Under the pieces are notes generated by a model, which did no database searches, was not told the DNA's origin, and saw only the letters and a program-made list of their open reading frames with translations. This document shows positions 7,455-15,957 of a stretch of DNA of 64,000 nt, piece after piece (position 1 is the stretch's first letter; the number at the start of each line of letters is the position of its first letter). A program made the position numbers and the translations under genes. The stretch comes from Coxiellaceae bacterium (GTDB lineage: Bacteria; Pseudomonadota; Gammaproteobacteria; Coxiellales; Coxiellaceae): contig JARGPC010000011.1 of assembly GCA_029212885.1 (NCBI GenBank), positions 1 through 64,000 on the forward strand. Reading direction: 5' to 3'.

Positions 7455-8813
7455 TTAGGGTTTTGCTGCAGCTGCTGCAGCGATTGGTGCGGGGGTATCT
7501 GTGTCAACCGCAGGGGCAGCAGCAGCTAACAGAGCCGGGCTGTCCTCGCCATCAGCGGTTGGAGTGCCTGTGTCGTAAACGCTAGAAGCTGCAGATGGGC
7601 TGCGAAACAGTAAAGAAAACATGTTTTCTTCTGGTGCGCGTCTATATAGTTCGCTTTTGTAGTCGTGGAGTTCTTGGTCAGTTGTGGTGCGTGTGCTATG
7701 GGGGGGGGTGGAGCTGGCACTACTTAATGAGGTGGATAAATCGTCATCATCGTCGTCGCTGGAGTCGCTGTCATCTGCCAACGATTCACCTTTTAAAGAG
7801 ACCGTTCTAGCGATTTCTGCCGCTTGTGACAGTTCTTTCGTGATTGTATCGACAACACCAGGAAAAGTCATGCCATGGCTACCTCGGTATGCAATATAAG
7901 GTTTCGATTTGAGTACGTGATCGCAATCAGTGCATGCTAATTTTGTGATACCTATAGGAAGTGGTTCTGAAAATTTATCGTGCCTTCCCCGTGCTTCAAT
8001 GTGATTTACTAGCAGTTGTTCGGCATGTAAAGAACCGTCAAGTTTCCTTTCATATGCTTCGTTAGGGTAAATGAATATGCAAGGGTTGGCAGCAGTAAGC
8101 ATGCGCTTATTGCTATTTGAAAAACCTGATTCGTCACTGGCTGGGCTTAGCGCGCTTAATGTCACTTTACGTAATATGCTAACCAAATTGTCTTTCTGCT
8201 TATAGTGCTGGTGACGCCTTTTTGTTTTATCCGCGACATTTAGGCTGCAAGTGCCGCCGGTAGTTATAAGGTCGTCTGCGGCGTTTTGTAAAAGTCTTTC
8301 TTTTATTCCGTTGTCGGTTGTGCTTTCGTAAGCAGCGAATAGTTCACGTAAGATACGAAGCTTTTTGTGGACGATTGTATGAATACTTTTTCTATTGTAT
8401 TCGGCAGATTTGCGGGTTCGATTGCTGGAAATGACTATCCCATCTGTTGTGATAGCAACAGCTATGCATGGCGAAGCTTCTTCATTAGGAGCTAATAGTT
8501 TAGCTAGAGAGTCCATGCGACGTATGCGTTTATTTTCGTGATAAATAGTGCGAACGGGGTGTTCTATTTTATACTCGGCTAATGCGGCTTCATTCGCTTT
8601 GCACCAAACATCTGCAAGTGCTTTTAAAGAATTCTTTGTCGGTTTTGTTGATTCAAGGTGTGCGTGTAAGGCGCTACTAAACCCTAGTGTTTCTAAGGTC
8701 TCATCACTTAAGGTGTAATCTGTTCTTAAATAGCGTAATAAGCTATGTGACAGTGTTTTATTCATTGAAGGTAAGCTTGCGTATAGTTTATCGCTATGTG
8801 GACTTCTTCTCAT
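7455..8813 (-). CDS. Deaminase-fold protein with HAE/CxxC zinc motif, candidate effector
   Basis: 452 residues. Residues 262-271 (LHAEQLLVNH; H263, E265) and 292-300 (LACTDCDHV; C294, C297) give the His-x-Glu ... Cys-x2-Cys zinc-site arrangement of the cytidine-deaminase superfamily, followed by YRGSHGMTFPG. The surroundings recall the OTT_1508-like deaminase group known from Orientia and fungi; that sub-family call is tentative. The N-terminal 250 residues are helical and basic. After the deaminase come a run of Ser/Asp (347-358) and a Pro/Ala-rich low-complexity tail. TTAGGGTG precedes ATG 8813. No immunity or secretion partner is adjacent, so a host-directed enzyme is more likely than an interbacterial toxin. 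Confidence 0.6.
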   Translation of the reverse strand: MRRSPHSDKLYASLPSMNKTLSHSLLRYLRTDYTLSDETLETLGFSSALHAHLESTKPTKNSLKALADVWCKANEAALAEYKIEHPVRTIYHENKRIRRMDSLAKLLAPNEEASPCIAVAITTDGIVISSNRTRKSAEYNRKSIHTIVHKKLRILRELFAAYESTTDNGIKERLLQNAADDLITTGGTCSLNVADKTKRRHQHYKQKDNLVSILRKVTLSALSPASDESGFSNSNKRMLTAANPCIFIYPNEAYERKLDGSLHAEQLLVNHIEARGRHDKFSEPLPIGITKLACTDCDHVLKSKPYIAYRGSHGMTFPGVVDTITKELSQAAEIARTVSLKGESLADDSDSSDDDDDDLSTSLSSASSTPPHSTRTTTDQELHDYKSELYRRAPEENMFSLLFRSPSAASSVYDTGTPTADGEDSPALLAAAAPAVDTDTPAPIAAAAAAKP

Positions 8814-8997
8814 CGATACACCCTAATTTTTCTATGCTCTCGATGTTAACTCTAATCTGACAAGATTAAAATATTATTAAAAACGTTAAAATATTAAGTA
8901 ATTAAGCTTTATTTAATGCAGGGAAACGTCAATCGACGGCGGTTATGTCTTATGTGTACGTTTTTATTGGGGTTTGGAGCTGTGATATACTCTGATT

Positions 8998-9684
8998 ATG
9001 AAACTAAACATTCTTTCACATGCTTCCTTTGAGGCGCTCGGTAGTATCACTGATTGGATTGATCACCATGGTTATCAAATGGATACGTGTTGTCCTTATA
9101 AGGGGGATGCGGTCGCTGCTGTCGATAGTTTTGATGGCTTGATTATTATGGGTGGTCCGCAGAGTGTCATTGAATTAGAGAAATATCCATATTTACAAGC
9201 CGAAATGGACCTGATTCTGCAGGCGATAGCTGCTAATAAGCCGATCTTAGGTGTTTGTTTGGGGGCGCAATTAATCAGTGCGGCCTTGGGAGCGGTAACA
9301 GAGAAGAGTCCTGATCACGAGGTGGGTTTTTTTACCACTGAATTAAATTCAGCGGGTAAGCAATCGCCGTTATTGGCGGACTTACCTCCTAGTTTTATAA
9401 GTGGCCAGTGGCATTATGATATGCCAGGTGTGCCAGTCAACGCACAGGTTCTAGCGTCGAGTGCGGGTTGCCCGCGGCAAATCATTCAATACGGTGAGCG
9501 TGTTTTAGGTATGCAGTGTCATTTAGAATTAACCCAAGCAGAAACAGAAGTGTTTATAGCAAAGTGCCCGCAAGATTTAGCGCCTGGTAAGTATGTGCAA
9601 ACTCCAGATCAGATGTTAGCAACCGATTTTGCTTTAATGGCCTCGCAAATGCACGCTATCCTCAATAGGCTTTTTGTATCTTGA
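8998..9684 (+). CDS. Class I glutamine amidotransferase-like protein
   Basis: 228-residue cytoplasmic protein with the GATase1 fold. The nucleophile elbow GVCLGAQ (C87) and the His/Glu of QCHLE (H175, E177) complete the Cys-His-Glu triad; IIMGGPQSV holds the oxyanion-hole region. It resembles GMP-synthase-like stand-alone amidotransferases (YfeJ type) more than PuuD. It faces the M81/Fe-ADH/ALDH block on the other strand, separated by one family A repeat. A gamma-glutamyl hydrolase partner for the nearby GS-like ligase is possible but unproven. Confidence 0.82.
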   Translation: MKLNILSHASFEALGSITDWIDHHGYQMDTCCPYKGDAVAAVDSFDGLIIMGGPQSVIELEKYPYLQAEMDLILQAIAANKPILGVCLGAQLISAALGAVTEKSPDHEVGFFTTELNSAGKQSPLLADLPPSFISGQWHYDMPGVPVNAQVLASSAGCPRQIIQYGERVLGMQCHLELTQAETEVFIAKCPQDLAPGKYVQTPDQMLATDFALMASQMHAILNRLFVS

Positions 9685-9689
9685 CGATC

Positions 9690-9718
9690 TGTCATCCCTG
9701 GCTTGACCAGGGATCCAT
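9690..9718. repeat. Family A palindromic repeat between converging genes
   Basis: gtcatccctggcttgaccagggatcc is a near-perfect palindrome filling the 33-base gap between the amidotransferase stop and the M81 gene stop. Its last base falls in the TGA (minus) of the M81 gene. It may serve as a shared transcript-end hairpin. Confidence 0.7.
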
Positions 9719-11193
9719 CAAAGGATTTGCAAATCACTACGCAAGTATTCATAAGGCAATTCACGTAAGTTAGCAACACAGGCACCTGGTGCAATTGCCG
9801 TGATAATTGCGCTAGCAATATCTGTAAAGTCAGCACGAAAATGCACGGAGCTTTTTAAGGCTAAAATATTGCGATCGCTCGGTTCTATGCCGACGTGTCT
9901 AAAGATTGCTTGATCGGCCGCTTGAATTTTTTTAGCTGATACGATGACTTTAACACCCTCGACTTCTAAAACAGCCATTGGTCCTAAATCAAAAGGCACA
10001 TTGTAATAATACGCACCGGTGCCGGTGAATTTTCCATCAGCCAATGCTTTAACAATAAATTTTCCATGATAGGGTGCATCACCTTCAATGCCGGATTTGC
10101 CGCCAAGATCTATAATCATTTCATTGTTAAGGCCAATCGCATGGGCATGTTCTGCTACTTCAGCATCATGTACTAAAGCGAGCACAGCATCTTCAGCGCT
10201 AGCTTTGACTAAGGCCGACAGTAAACCCATGGTATCGCTACTGCCACCACCTCCTGGGTTGTCTTGGGTGTCATTAATCACTACCGGTAATTCACTGGTT
10301 TTGGCTTTTGCTATTGCTTTTGCTACTGCCTCATCGGCTGGGTAGACGTCGAGTTTGAATTCATGTTTATGTGAGGTAATAAACTCTAATAAAGTTTTAC
10401 AAGCTTTATTGACTTGTTTTTGATTTTCACCATAGCCGACAATCGCAGGGCCGCAATCAAAAATATCAGCCAATGGGAAACCCATGGCATACGATAAATA
10501 GCAGTCGTATTTTCTGGCAAGTTCGCTAACGTAGTTATAAATGCCTTTGCCTGGCTCAATCAGTGAGCATTGCGAGGTTAGCGGAATTAAAAATGGTAAT
10601 TTATAAAAGGTTTTATCGAATGGTCTGCCTAAGTCGAGACGTTCGTCTAATGCAGTGGCCGCACGTGAGCCAGTATCTGCAATGTCGATATGTGGATAGG
10701 TACGATAGATCTCCATAATATCAAACAGCTCATACATTTCTTGTGTGACATTTGCATGTAAGTCTAATGCACAGGCAATAGGTATATCATCGCCACAGAT
10801 GTTGCGTATGCGTTTTGCTAGTTCGCCTTCACCATCTTGACTGACTTCACTTACCATGGCGCCATGTAAATCCAAGAAGATGGCATCATAGTTTTTGTGT
10901 TTTTCCACGCCCTCGCAAATTAAATTGCAGATATGTTCGTAGGCTTCGGCGGTGACGATGCCAAATGGCGGTGCTTGGCACCATAATACGGGTGTAATGG
11001 TATGACCTAGTCGTTGCGCTTGGCTGATAAACCCTGACAGACCGATATTATTATCGCGAAATATTTCAAGACAGTCTTTATCAAAGGTGAGGCCAGGATA
11101 AGCGTCTGCTTGTTCGAAATCATTCAACGTTGTGGGTTGTGTGCAAAACGTGTTGGTTTCATGCATGAAACCAGCCACTAAAATGTTAGCCAT
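9718..11193 (-). CDS. M81 family metallopeptidase (MlrC/microcystinase C-like)
   Basis: 491 residues, full family length. N-terminal GFMHETNTF (about 8-16), FLDLHGAMVSE, CALDLHANVTQEM and NDTQDNPGGGGSSDTMGLL are the conserved metal-site and substrate motifs of the MlrC family (DUF1485 plus MlrC C-terminal domain). No signal peptide, so it should be cytoplasmic. MlrC of sphingomonads hydrolyses small peptides; the substrate here is unknown. AGGAGA precedes the ATG. It is the last gene of a minus-strand run with Fe-ADH (9-base gap) and ALDH (overlapping Fe-ADH), so it probably acts on a related amide or amino-alcohol-derived compound. Confidence 0.85.
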   Translation of the reverse strand: MANILVAGFMHETNTFCTQPTTLNDFEQADAYPGLTFDKDCLEIFRDNNIGLSGFISQAQRLGHTITPVLWCQAPPFGIVTAEAYEHICNLICEGVEKHKNYDAIFLDLHGAMVSEVSQDGEGELAKRIRNICGDDIPIACALDLHANVTQEMYELFDIMEIYRTYPHIDIADTGSRAATALDERLDLGRPFDKTFYKLPFLIPLTSQCSLIEPGKGIYNYVSELARKYDCYLSYAMGFPLADIFDCGPAIVGYGENQKQVNKACKTLLEFITSHKHEFKLDVYPADEAVAKAIAKAKTSELPVVINDTQDNPGGGGSSDTMGLLSALVKASAEDAVLALVHDAEVAEHAHAIGLNNEMIIDLGGKSGIEGDAPYHGKFIVKALADGKFTGTGAYYYNVPFDLGPMAVLEVEGVKVIVSAKKIQAADQAIFRHVGIEPSDRNILALKSSVHFRADFTDIASAIITAIAPGACVANLRELPYEYLRSDLQIL

Positions 11194-11202
11194 GGTTGTC
11201 TC

Positions 11203-12372
11203 CTATACCTTACCTTTGACGGCGTCTTCAAATATTTGTTTTAGAGCCGGTTCGGTTAGTGTCACGGGGTTAGTGGCGGTTGAACCATCGATTAATGCTT
11301 GGCGTGCGATTTCATCGGCGTGTTGTAAATCGATACCGATGTCTGATAGCTTAATCGGCAGATCTAATTGATGTAAAAAATCTATTACCCAGTGGTAAAC
11401 ACCATCAAAGCTTTTGTCGTTGAGATCTAAATACTCGGCTAATCGCACCATTTTTTCTTCTATAGCTGAGCGATTATAGCGTAATACATAGGGTGTAAAA
11501 ATTGCATTTAATAAACCGTGGTGTGCGCCATAAATAGCGCCGACGGGGTGTGATAGTGAATGAATCGCCCCTAAGCCTTTTTGAAATGCAGTAGAGCCCA
11601 TGGTAGCGGCGGCTAGCATATAACCACGTGCTTCAAGGTTGCTGCCATCTTGATACGCGATGGGTAGCCATTGTTTAATTAAGCGTAAACCCTCGAAGGC
11701 TATGCCATCGGCCATGGGGTGAAAGCCGGGTGCGCAAATAGCTTCAAGGTTATGCGCAAATGCATCCATACCTGTGGCGGCGGTGAGCTTTGGTGGTAGG
11801 CTCACCGTGAGTTCTGGATCTGAAATGACGATAGAAGGCAGCATTTTTGGGTGAAAGATAATGCGTTTGCTATGCGTTTCTTCATCCACTATTAAACTGG
11901 CACGGCCGACTTCGGAACCAGTGCCGGCGGTAGTAGGAATGGCGATGATCGGTAAAATGGCATCGGCATTGGCTTTTTTATAATTGTCATCTTTGTCTTC
12001 GTATTGCCATAAAGCGTGATCTTGGTTGGCAAGAAAGGCGATGCATTTTGCGGTATCCAATGCACTTCCACCACCAATCGCAATCACACTATCATGTTGG
12101 TTATCGTGTAGTTCTTGGCAGCCTTCAATGACATTTGTACCGGTAGGATTGGCTTTAATGTCGCTATAGATAGTGCTGTGTAAGCCGGCTTCATTGAGCA
12201 ATTCTTGTAAATGAGCAATCATCGGTAACGCCGTTAAACCGGGGTCGGTGACGATCATCGGCGCTTTCATCTTTAATTGTGCGCAGGCATCGGCAATATC
12301 GCGAATACGGCCGAGTCCAAACCAAATAGTGGTGGGGTAATTCCATTGCGTGGTAAAAACAGCGTTATCCAT
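11203..12372 (-). CDS. Iron-containing (type III) alcohol dehydrogenase
   Basis: 389 residues. NAD-binding AIGGGSALDTAK (about 97-108), PTTAGTGSEVG (about 147-157) and the metal-site region HSLSHPVGAIYGAHHGLLNA identify the Fe-ADH family. It oxidises or reduces a primary alcohol/aldehyde in the cytoplasm. The start codon (AAGGA upstream) overlaps the ALDH stop by eight bases, indicating translational coupling. With ALDH it would take an alcohol through aldehyde to acid. The specific alcohol cannot be told from the sequence. Confidence 0.88.
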   Translation of the reverse strand: MDNAVFTTQWNYPTTIWFGLGRIRDIADACAQLKMKAPMIVTDPGLTALPMIAHLQELLNEAGLHSTIYSDIKANPTGTNVIEGCQELHDNQHDSVIAIGGGSALDTAKCIAFLANQDHALWQYEDKDDNYKKANADAILPIIAIPTTAGTGSEVGRASLIVDEETHSKRIIFHPKMLPSIVISDPELTVSLPPKLTAATGMDAFAHNLEAICAPGFHPMADGIAFEGLRLIKQWLPIAYQDGSNLEARGYMLAAATMGSTAFQKGLGAIHSLSHPVGAIYGAHHGLLNAIFTPYVLRYNRSAIEEKMVRLAEYLDLNDKSFDGVYHWVIDFLHQLDLPIKLSDIGIDLQHADEIARQALIDGSTATNPVTLTEPALKQIFEDAVKGKV

Positions 12373-13753
12373 GATTTGTCCTTAAATAAAACGATTTCGC
12401 ATGAGTCAGTTGATTATAACCTAACTCGGATAAGCTCACACCCATACCGGTGTTCTTGACGCCAGTCCACGCTAGTGCAGGGTCCAGGTAATCGCAGCGG
12501 TTCATAAACCAGGTGCCGGTTTGAATTTGATCACCGATCATTTCCGCATGGTCAATATCATTACTCCATATGCTAGCAGTGAGTCCATACTGGCTATCGT
12601 TCATTAAGTCGATCGCTTGTTGTTCACTATTGACCGGCATAATGCCCACCACAGGACCAAAGTTTTCTTCGCTCATCAATGCCATCTTATGGTCGACATT
12701 AATTAATGCTTGCGGTGCGAGATAAGCGGAGCTGTCACTGTGCGCCTCAAAGCGATTGGTATCTATTAGAGGTGTGGCGCCTTGATACACAGCATCGGCA
12801 ATATGTTGGCGTACAGCATTGGCGCTGCTGTCGCGCACCATTGGGCCGAGAGTGGTATCGGCATCTAAAGGGTTACCTAAGCGGTATTGATAAACGCGTT
12901 CGACAAAGCCTTCAACAAAGTTGTTAAAGATTTTATGGCTAACATATATGCGTTCGATGCCGCAGCACGATTGGCCGGAATTAAAATAGCTGCCATCGAC
13001 TAGGCTATCGAGCGTTAGATCCATGTCAGCGTTGGCGGTGACAAAGGCGCAGTCTTTGCCGCCGAGTTCTAAGCCGCAACCGATAAAGCGTTGGCTGACT
13101 TGTTGGTAAATGGTGTGGCCGCCAGTGACTGATCCAGTAAATGCAATAAAATCAATACGTTGATCTGAGATGACTTGCGCCGCTTGTTCGCGATTGAGGT
13201 GTAAATATTGAAATACGCCTTGTGGTAAGCCGGCGAGTTGAAATGCTTCGAATAAACGTTCGGCGACTAACGGCGTTTGTGAGGCATGTTTTAAAATAAC
13301 ACAATTGCCTGCCATGATGGCGGGAACGATACTGTTGATGGCCGTTAGGTAAGGGTAGTTCCATGGCGCGATTACCATCACGGTGCCAACCGGGTCACGA
13401 CGGATAAAGCGTTTTTGCTCGGCAGTATCTTCGATGATGATATCGGCTAAGTTCTGCTCGGCGATATCGATCATGTAGTGTGCGCGCTCTTTGACGCCAC
13501 TGAGTTCTCCGGGGCACTGTTTAATCGGTCGTCCCATTTGCCAACTGAGCTGTTCGCAGATTTGATCTTCTTTGATGAATAAATTTTCAACAAACTGCCG
13601 GCATAGCCGCGCACGTTCAGCGATATCGACTTTTTTCCAATGATGGTGCACTTGTTTCGCATCGGCGAGAGTGCTTTCAATGAGTTGGCCTGTGGCATAG
13701 TTGCCGGTGGCATAAACAGAATTATCTACTGGAGAAATAACCTTCCATTGCAT
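12365..13753 (-). CDS. NAD(P)-dependent aldehyde dehydrogenase
   Basis: 462 residues. VIAPWNYPYLTAINSIVPAI (cofactor site), GLELGGKDCAFV (catalytic Glu) and NSGQSCCGIERIYV (catalytic Cys in the SGQSC motif) are all present, so it should be active. Length is slightly short of many ALDHs (about 480-500). No strong ribosome site precedes the ATG. It heads the ALDH - Fe-ADH - M81 operon. Close relatives act on succinate semialdehyde, gamma-aminobutyraldehyde or glycolaldehyde-type substrates; I cannot choose between them. Confidence 0.88.
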   Translation of the reverse strand: MQWKVISPVDNSVYATGNYATGQLIESTLADAKQVHHHWKKVDIAERARLCRQFVENLFIKEDQICEQLSWQMGRPIKQCPGELSGVKERAHYMIDIAEQNLADIIIEDTAEQKRFIRRDPVGTVMVIAPWNYPYLTAINSIVPAIMAGNCVILKHASQTPLVAERLFEAFQLAGLPQGVFQYLHLNREQAAQVISDQRIDFIAFTGSVTGGHTIYQQVSQRFIGCGLELGGKDCAFVTANADMDLTLDSLVDGSYFNSGQSCCGIERIYVSHKIFNNFVEGFVERVYQYRLGNPLDADTTLGPMVRDSSANAVRQHIADAVYQGATPLIDTNRFEAHSDSSAYLAPQALINVDHKMALMSEENFGPVVGIMPVNSEQQAIDLMNDSQYGLTASIWSNDIDHAEMIGDQIQTGTWFMNRCDYLDPALAWTGVKNTGMGVSLSELGYNQLTHAKSFYLRTNHG

Positions 13754-13789
13754 GTGATAGTGCGCCTTTGTTTGGTTGCTATAGTTGCG

Positions 13790-14029
13790 CTAAGCATAAC
13801 CAAACTCACTAGCGATGTCATCCTTCATTGAGTAGGCGGCATCTAGGTCATGTTGAGCAAAAGGCACATTAAGCCGTAGTTGACTGCGTAGATTTGCCCA
13901 AGCCATACCATGGTCGACAGCGGGGCTAAAGACCAATTGGTTTTCTGCTGCTGACCATAATAGCACAAGGTTCTCAAGGCTTTGATCGTTGTCTTCATAG
14001 AAAAATTTAATCGCTAAGTCATAACCCAT
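13790..14029 (-). CDS. Small hypothetical ORF, possibly the 3' remnant of a larger gene
   Basis: 79 residues from ATG 14029, not recognised. The frame stays open a further 43 codons upstream to a stop at 14159-14161, and that stretch (for example TNAQITQCKAFPKARDIINY) looks equally protein-like, yet it holds no ATG, GTG or TTG start. This suggests the gene lost its 5' end or that a start is hidden by a frameshift. It lies between the ALDH operon and the kinase-like gene on the same strand. Confidence 0.35.
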   Translation of the reverse strand: MGYDLAIKFFYEDNDQSLENLVLLWSAAENQLVFSPAVDHGMAWANLRSQLRLNVPFAQHDLDAAYSMKDDIASEFGYA

Positions 14030-14266
14030 TTGATAGTTAATGATGTCTCTGGCTTTTGGGAATGCTTTGCATTGTGTTATTTGTGCGTTGGTTAATAATT
14101 CTGAATTTTTGTTTTTACGCTTGAAGCTAGCAGTTACTTCACCGGCAGCTAATTTACGTTAGTGTAAGAGCCTTATATTAAAACATTATTAAATGCGTAG
14201 AATAAATGTTGTTCATGGCATTAAATTGATTGAAAATTATTGGAAGCAAATCATATGGGGTGTTTT

Positions 14267-15742
14267 TTATGAGATGCAGCAGCCTACTTTTATCGGTGTG
14301 CAGCTCGTCTGCATCTCAAGCAGTAAACGATCCAGTTCGCTGGGCAGGTCAGTTAGATTCAATAGGGTAATTATATCTGTATTACGTTTTGTGTCATTGT
14401 AAAAGCTGAGCTCATGTGAGATTAAAGAAGGAGCGACTGCAGTAATTTGTCGCTTGATTAAGGTGAGGGCATGTGTCGTTATATTTAAAATATGGTGGCG
14501 CTGCTTGGTTTTAGTTGATGGGTCGCTTAATTTAGTCTGCATCCATATCTTCAGCTGCTCTAAAGATTGATGGGAGTTCAATAGCACGCGCCTTGTTCTT
14601 GTGTCGCTGCTGGAAATCGGGCTGCATGGGTGTAGAGGTGTTGGTCGTGATTTAAGTTGTGCGTTTGTGTGATGCAGTGCATGCAAAATGTCATGATGTA
14701 ATTGTGCTTCAGTGAGTATGTTATGTGGTTTAGCAAAAGGGTTTTTACCTTCTTGCAGGGTTTCGAATACGAAGTTGATCGCTGTGCGGCATATATCCTT
14801 ATCCGCTGCCCCCGCGCCTGTTTTAGTGACGGTCTCGCAGTGATAGGTACCATCTTCACAGGCTTTATAATCTAAATAATCGCCGGTTAGTGTTTTACAG
14901 CAAATAGCAAAAATAATCGCGATGCTACGAAAGTCTGATGCAAAGCTACATTCGTATTTTTTTAGCTTTATGGCTTCTAAATCTACAGGCGATGAAAAGG
15001 CCGGCGTGTATGTGCTAGGGTTGTCGCTATCAATATCCACGGGCATTAGTGCGTGTATTTTTTTGTTATGTTGTATGGCAATAATGTTGCCTGGCTTTAA
15101 ATCACCAATTGGTCTATTAATTGCTTTATGCGCATATACAATACGATTGATATAGCCTTTAAATAAATGCAGTAATTCCGTACCGGTTAATTTTTTAGTT
15201 GATGGTTTGAGTAATGCTATAGCTAAGTCTTCACCATCTATCCATTCATTAGCAAAGTACAGTTTATCGTTTCGTTCGAATGTGTAGGCAAATTTACCTT
15301 GGCTATTAAATACGTAAGTAGCCTTGGTCGCTCCCCATGATTGTGCTTCACTTCTTTCGTGATAGCACTTTAATGCAATCGCTGTTGGTAAACTGGTGGC
15401 AGCTGGTGTTATACCGGCGTGAGCTGCTTGTGCAGTTGTAAATGTATCGCTAAAAGGTGGCGATAGTTTCGTTAATTGCTTAACGGCTCCTGCTGACCCG
15501 GATGCAAAACGCATCTCATGCCATTTTTTTAGCGAATAAGTAGCTGGTCTTTTGTGGTGTAGTACACCATTAATCAATATGGCTCGAGCGATGGGCGCAC
15601 GATATAAAGATTTCTCACCAGTGACTTTATTGCGCGCGACGAAAAGCGAAGGGCCATTTTCAGGCTGTTGACTGCGTCGATGTACTTTATTAAGTTCAAA
15701 AGAGACTTCTTTTGATATGCTTACACTGTTTGATGCTCTCAT
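14267..15742 (-). CDS. Eukaryote-like Ser/Thr protein kinase with C-terminal CaaX box, candidate effector
   Basis: 491 residues. Kinase subdomains in order: a possible glycine loop GSAGAVKQL (82-90), an ALK lysine (K125), the VIb catalytic loop GDLKPGNI (D214, K216, N219), a DFG-like PVDIDS (D236) and the subdomain IX aspartate in ASDFRSIAIIFAI (D270). The C-terminal 110 residues are helical and polar. The chain ends GCCIS: a Cys-Cys-Ile-Ser CaaX box of the sort prenylated by eukaryotic farnesyltransferase, a known membrane-targeting device of Legionella effectors. The protein lacks signal peptide and transmembrane segments. Bacterial housekeeping kinases do not carry CaaX boxes, so a host-cell target is likely, though translocation is inferred. 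Confidence 0.72.
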   Translation of the reverse strand: MRASNSVSISKEVSFELNKVHRRSQQPENGPSLFVARNKVTGEKSLYRAPIARAILINGVLHHKRPATYSLKKWHEMRFASGSAGAVKQLTKLSPPFSDTFTTAQAAHAGITPAATSLPTAIALKCYHERSEAQSWGATKATYVFNSQGKFAYTFERNDKLYFANEWIDGEDLAIALLKPSTKKLTGTELLHLFKGYINRIVYAHKAINRPIGDLKPGNIIAIQHNKKIHALMPVDIDSDNPSTYTPAFSSPVDLEAIKLKKYECSFASDFRSIAIIFAICCKTLTGDYLDYKACEDGTYHCETVTKTGAGAADKDICRTAINFVFETLQEGKNPFAKPHNILTEAQLHHDILHALHHTNAQLKSRPTPLHPCSPISSSDTRTRRVLLNSHQSLEQLKIWMQTKLSDPSTKTKQRHHILNITTHALTLIKRQITAVAPSLISHELSFYNDTKRNTDIITLLNLTDLPSELDRLLLEMQTSCTPIKVGCCIS

Positions 15743-15957
15743 TAACTAGGCGCTTGCTCTGTTATGTATAAATTAGTGCGCGATTTTAGCACAATGCATT
15801 GGGTGGCTCAATTTGTACGTTAATATCTGGTGTGTTCGCTGCAGTAAGTCATTTGCTATCTATATCTATACATTTTTATGTATTAATATTGTTGATGTAA
15901 AGGGCGTCCTTGGGCGTAAGGTAACGGAAGATAAATCTGAACTTGGCACAGCATAAG

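Noticed and set aside
7526-7899. Plus- and minus-strand ORFs within the deaminase gene
   Set aside because: They are other-frame readings of its Ala/Ser/Asp-rich tail; the long frame has a ribosome site and zinc-site motifs.
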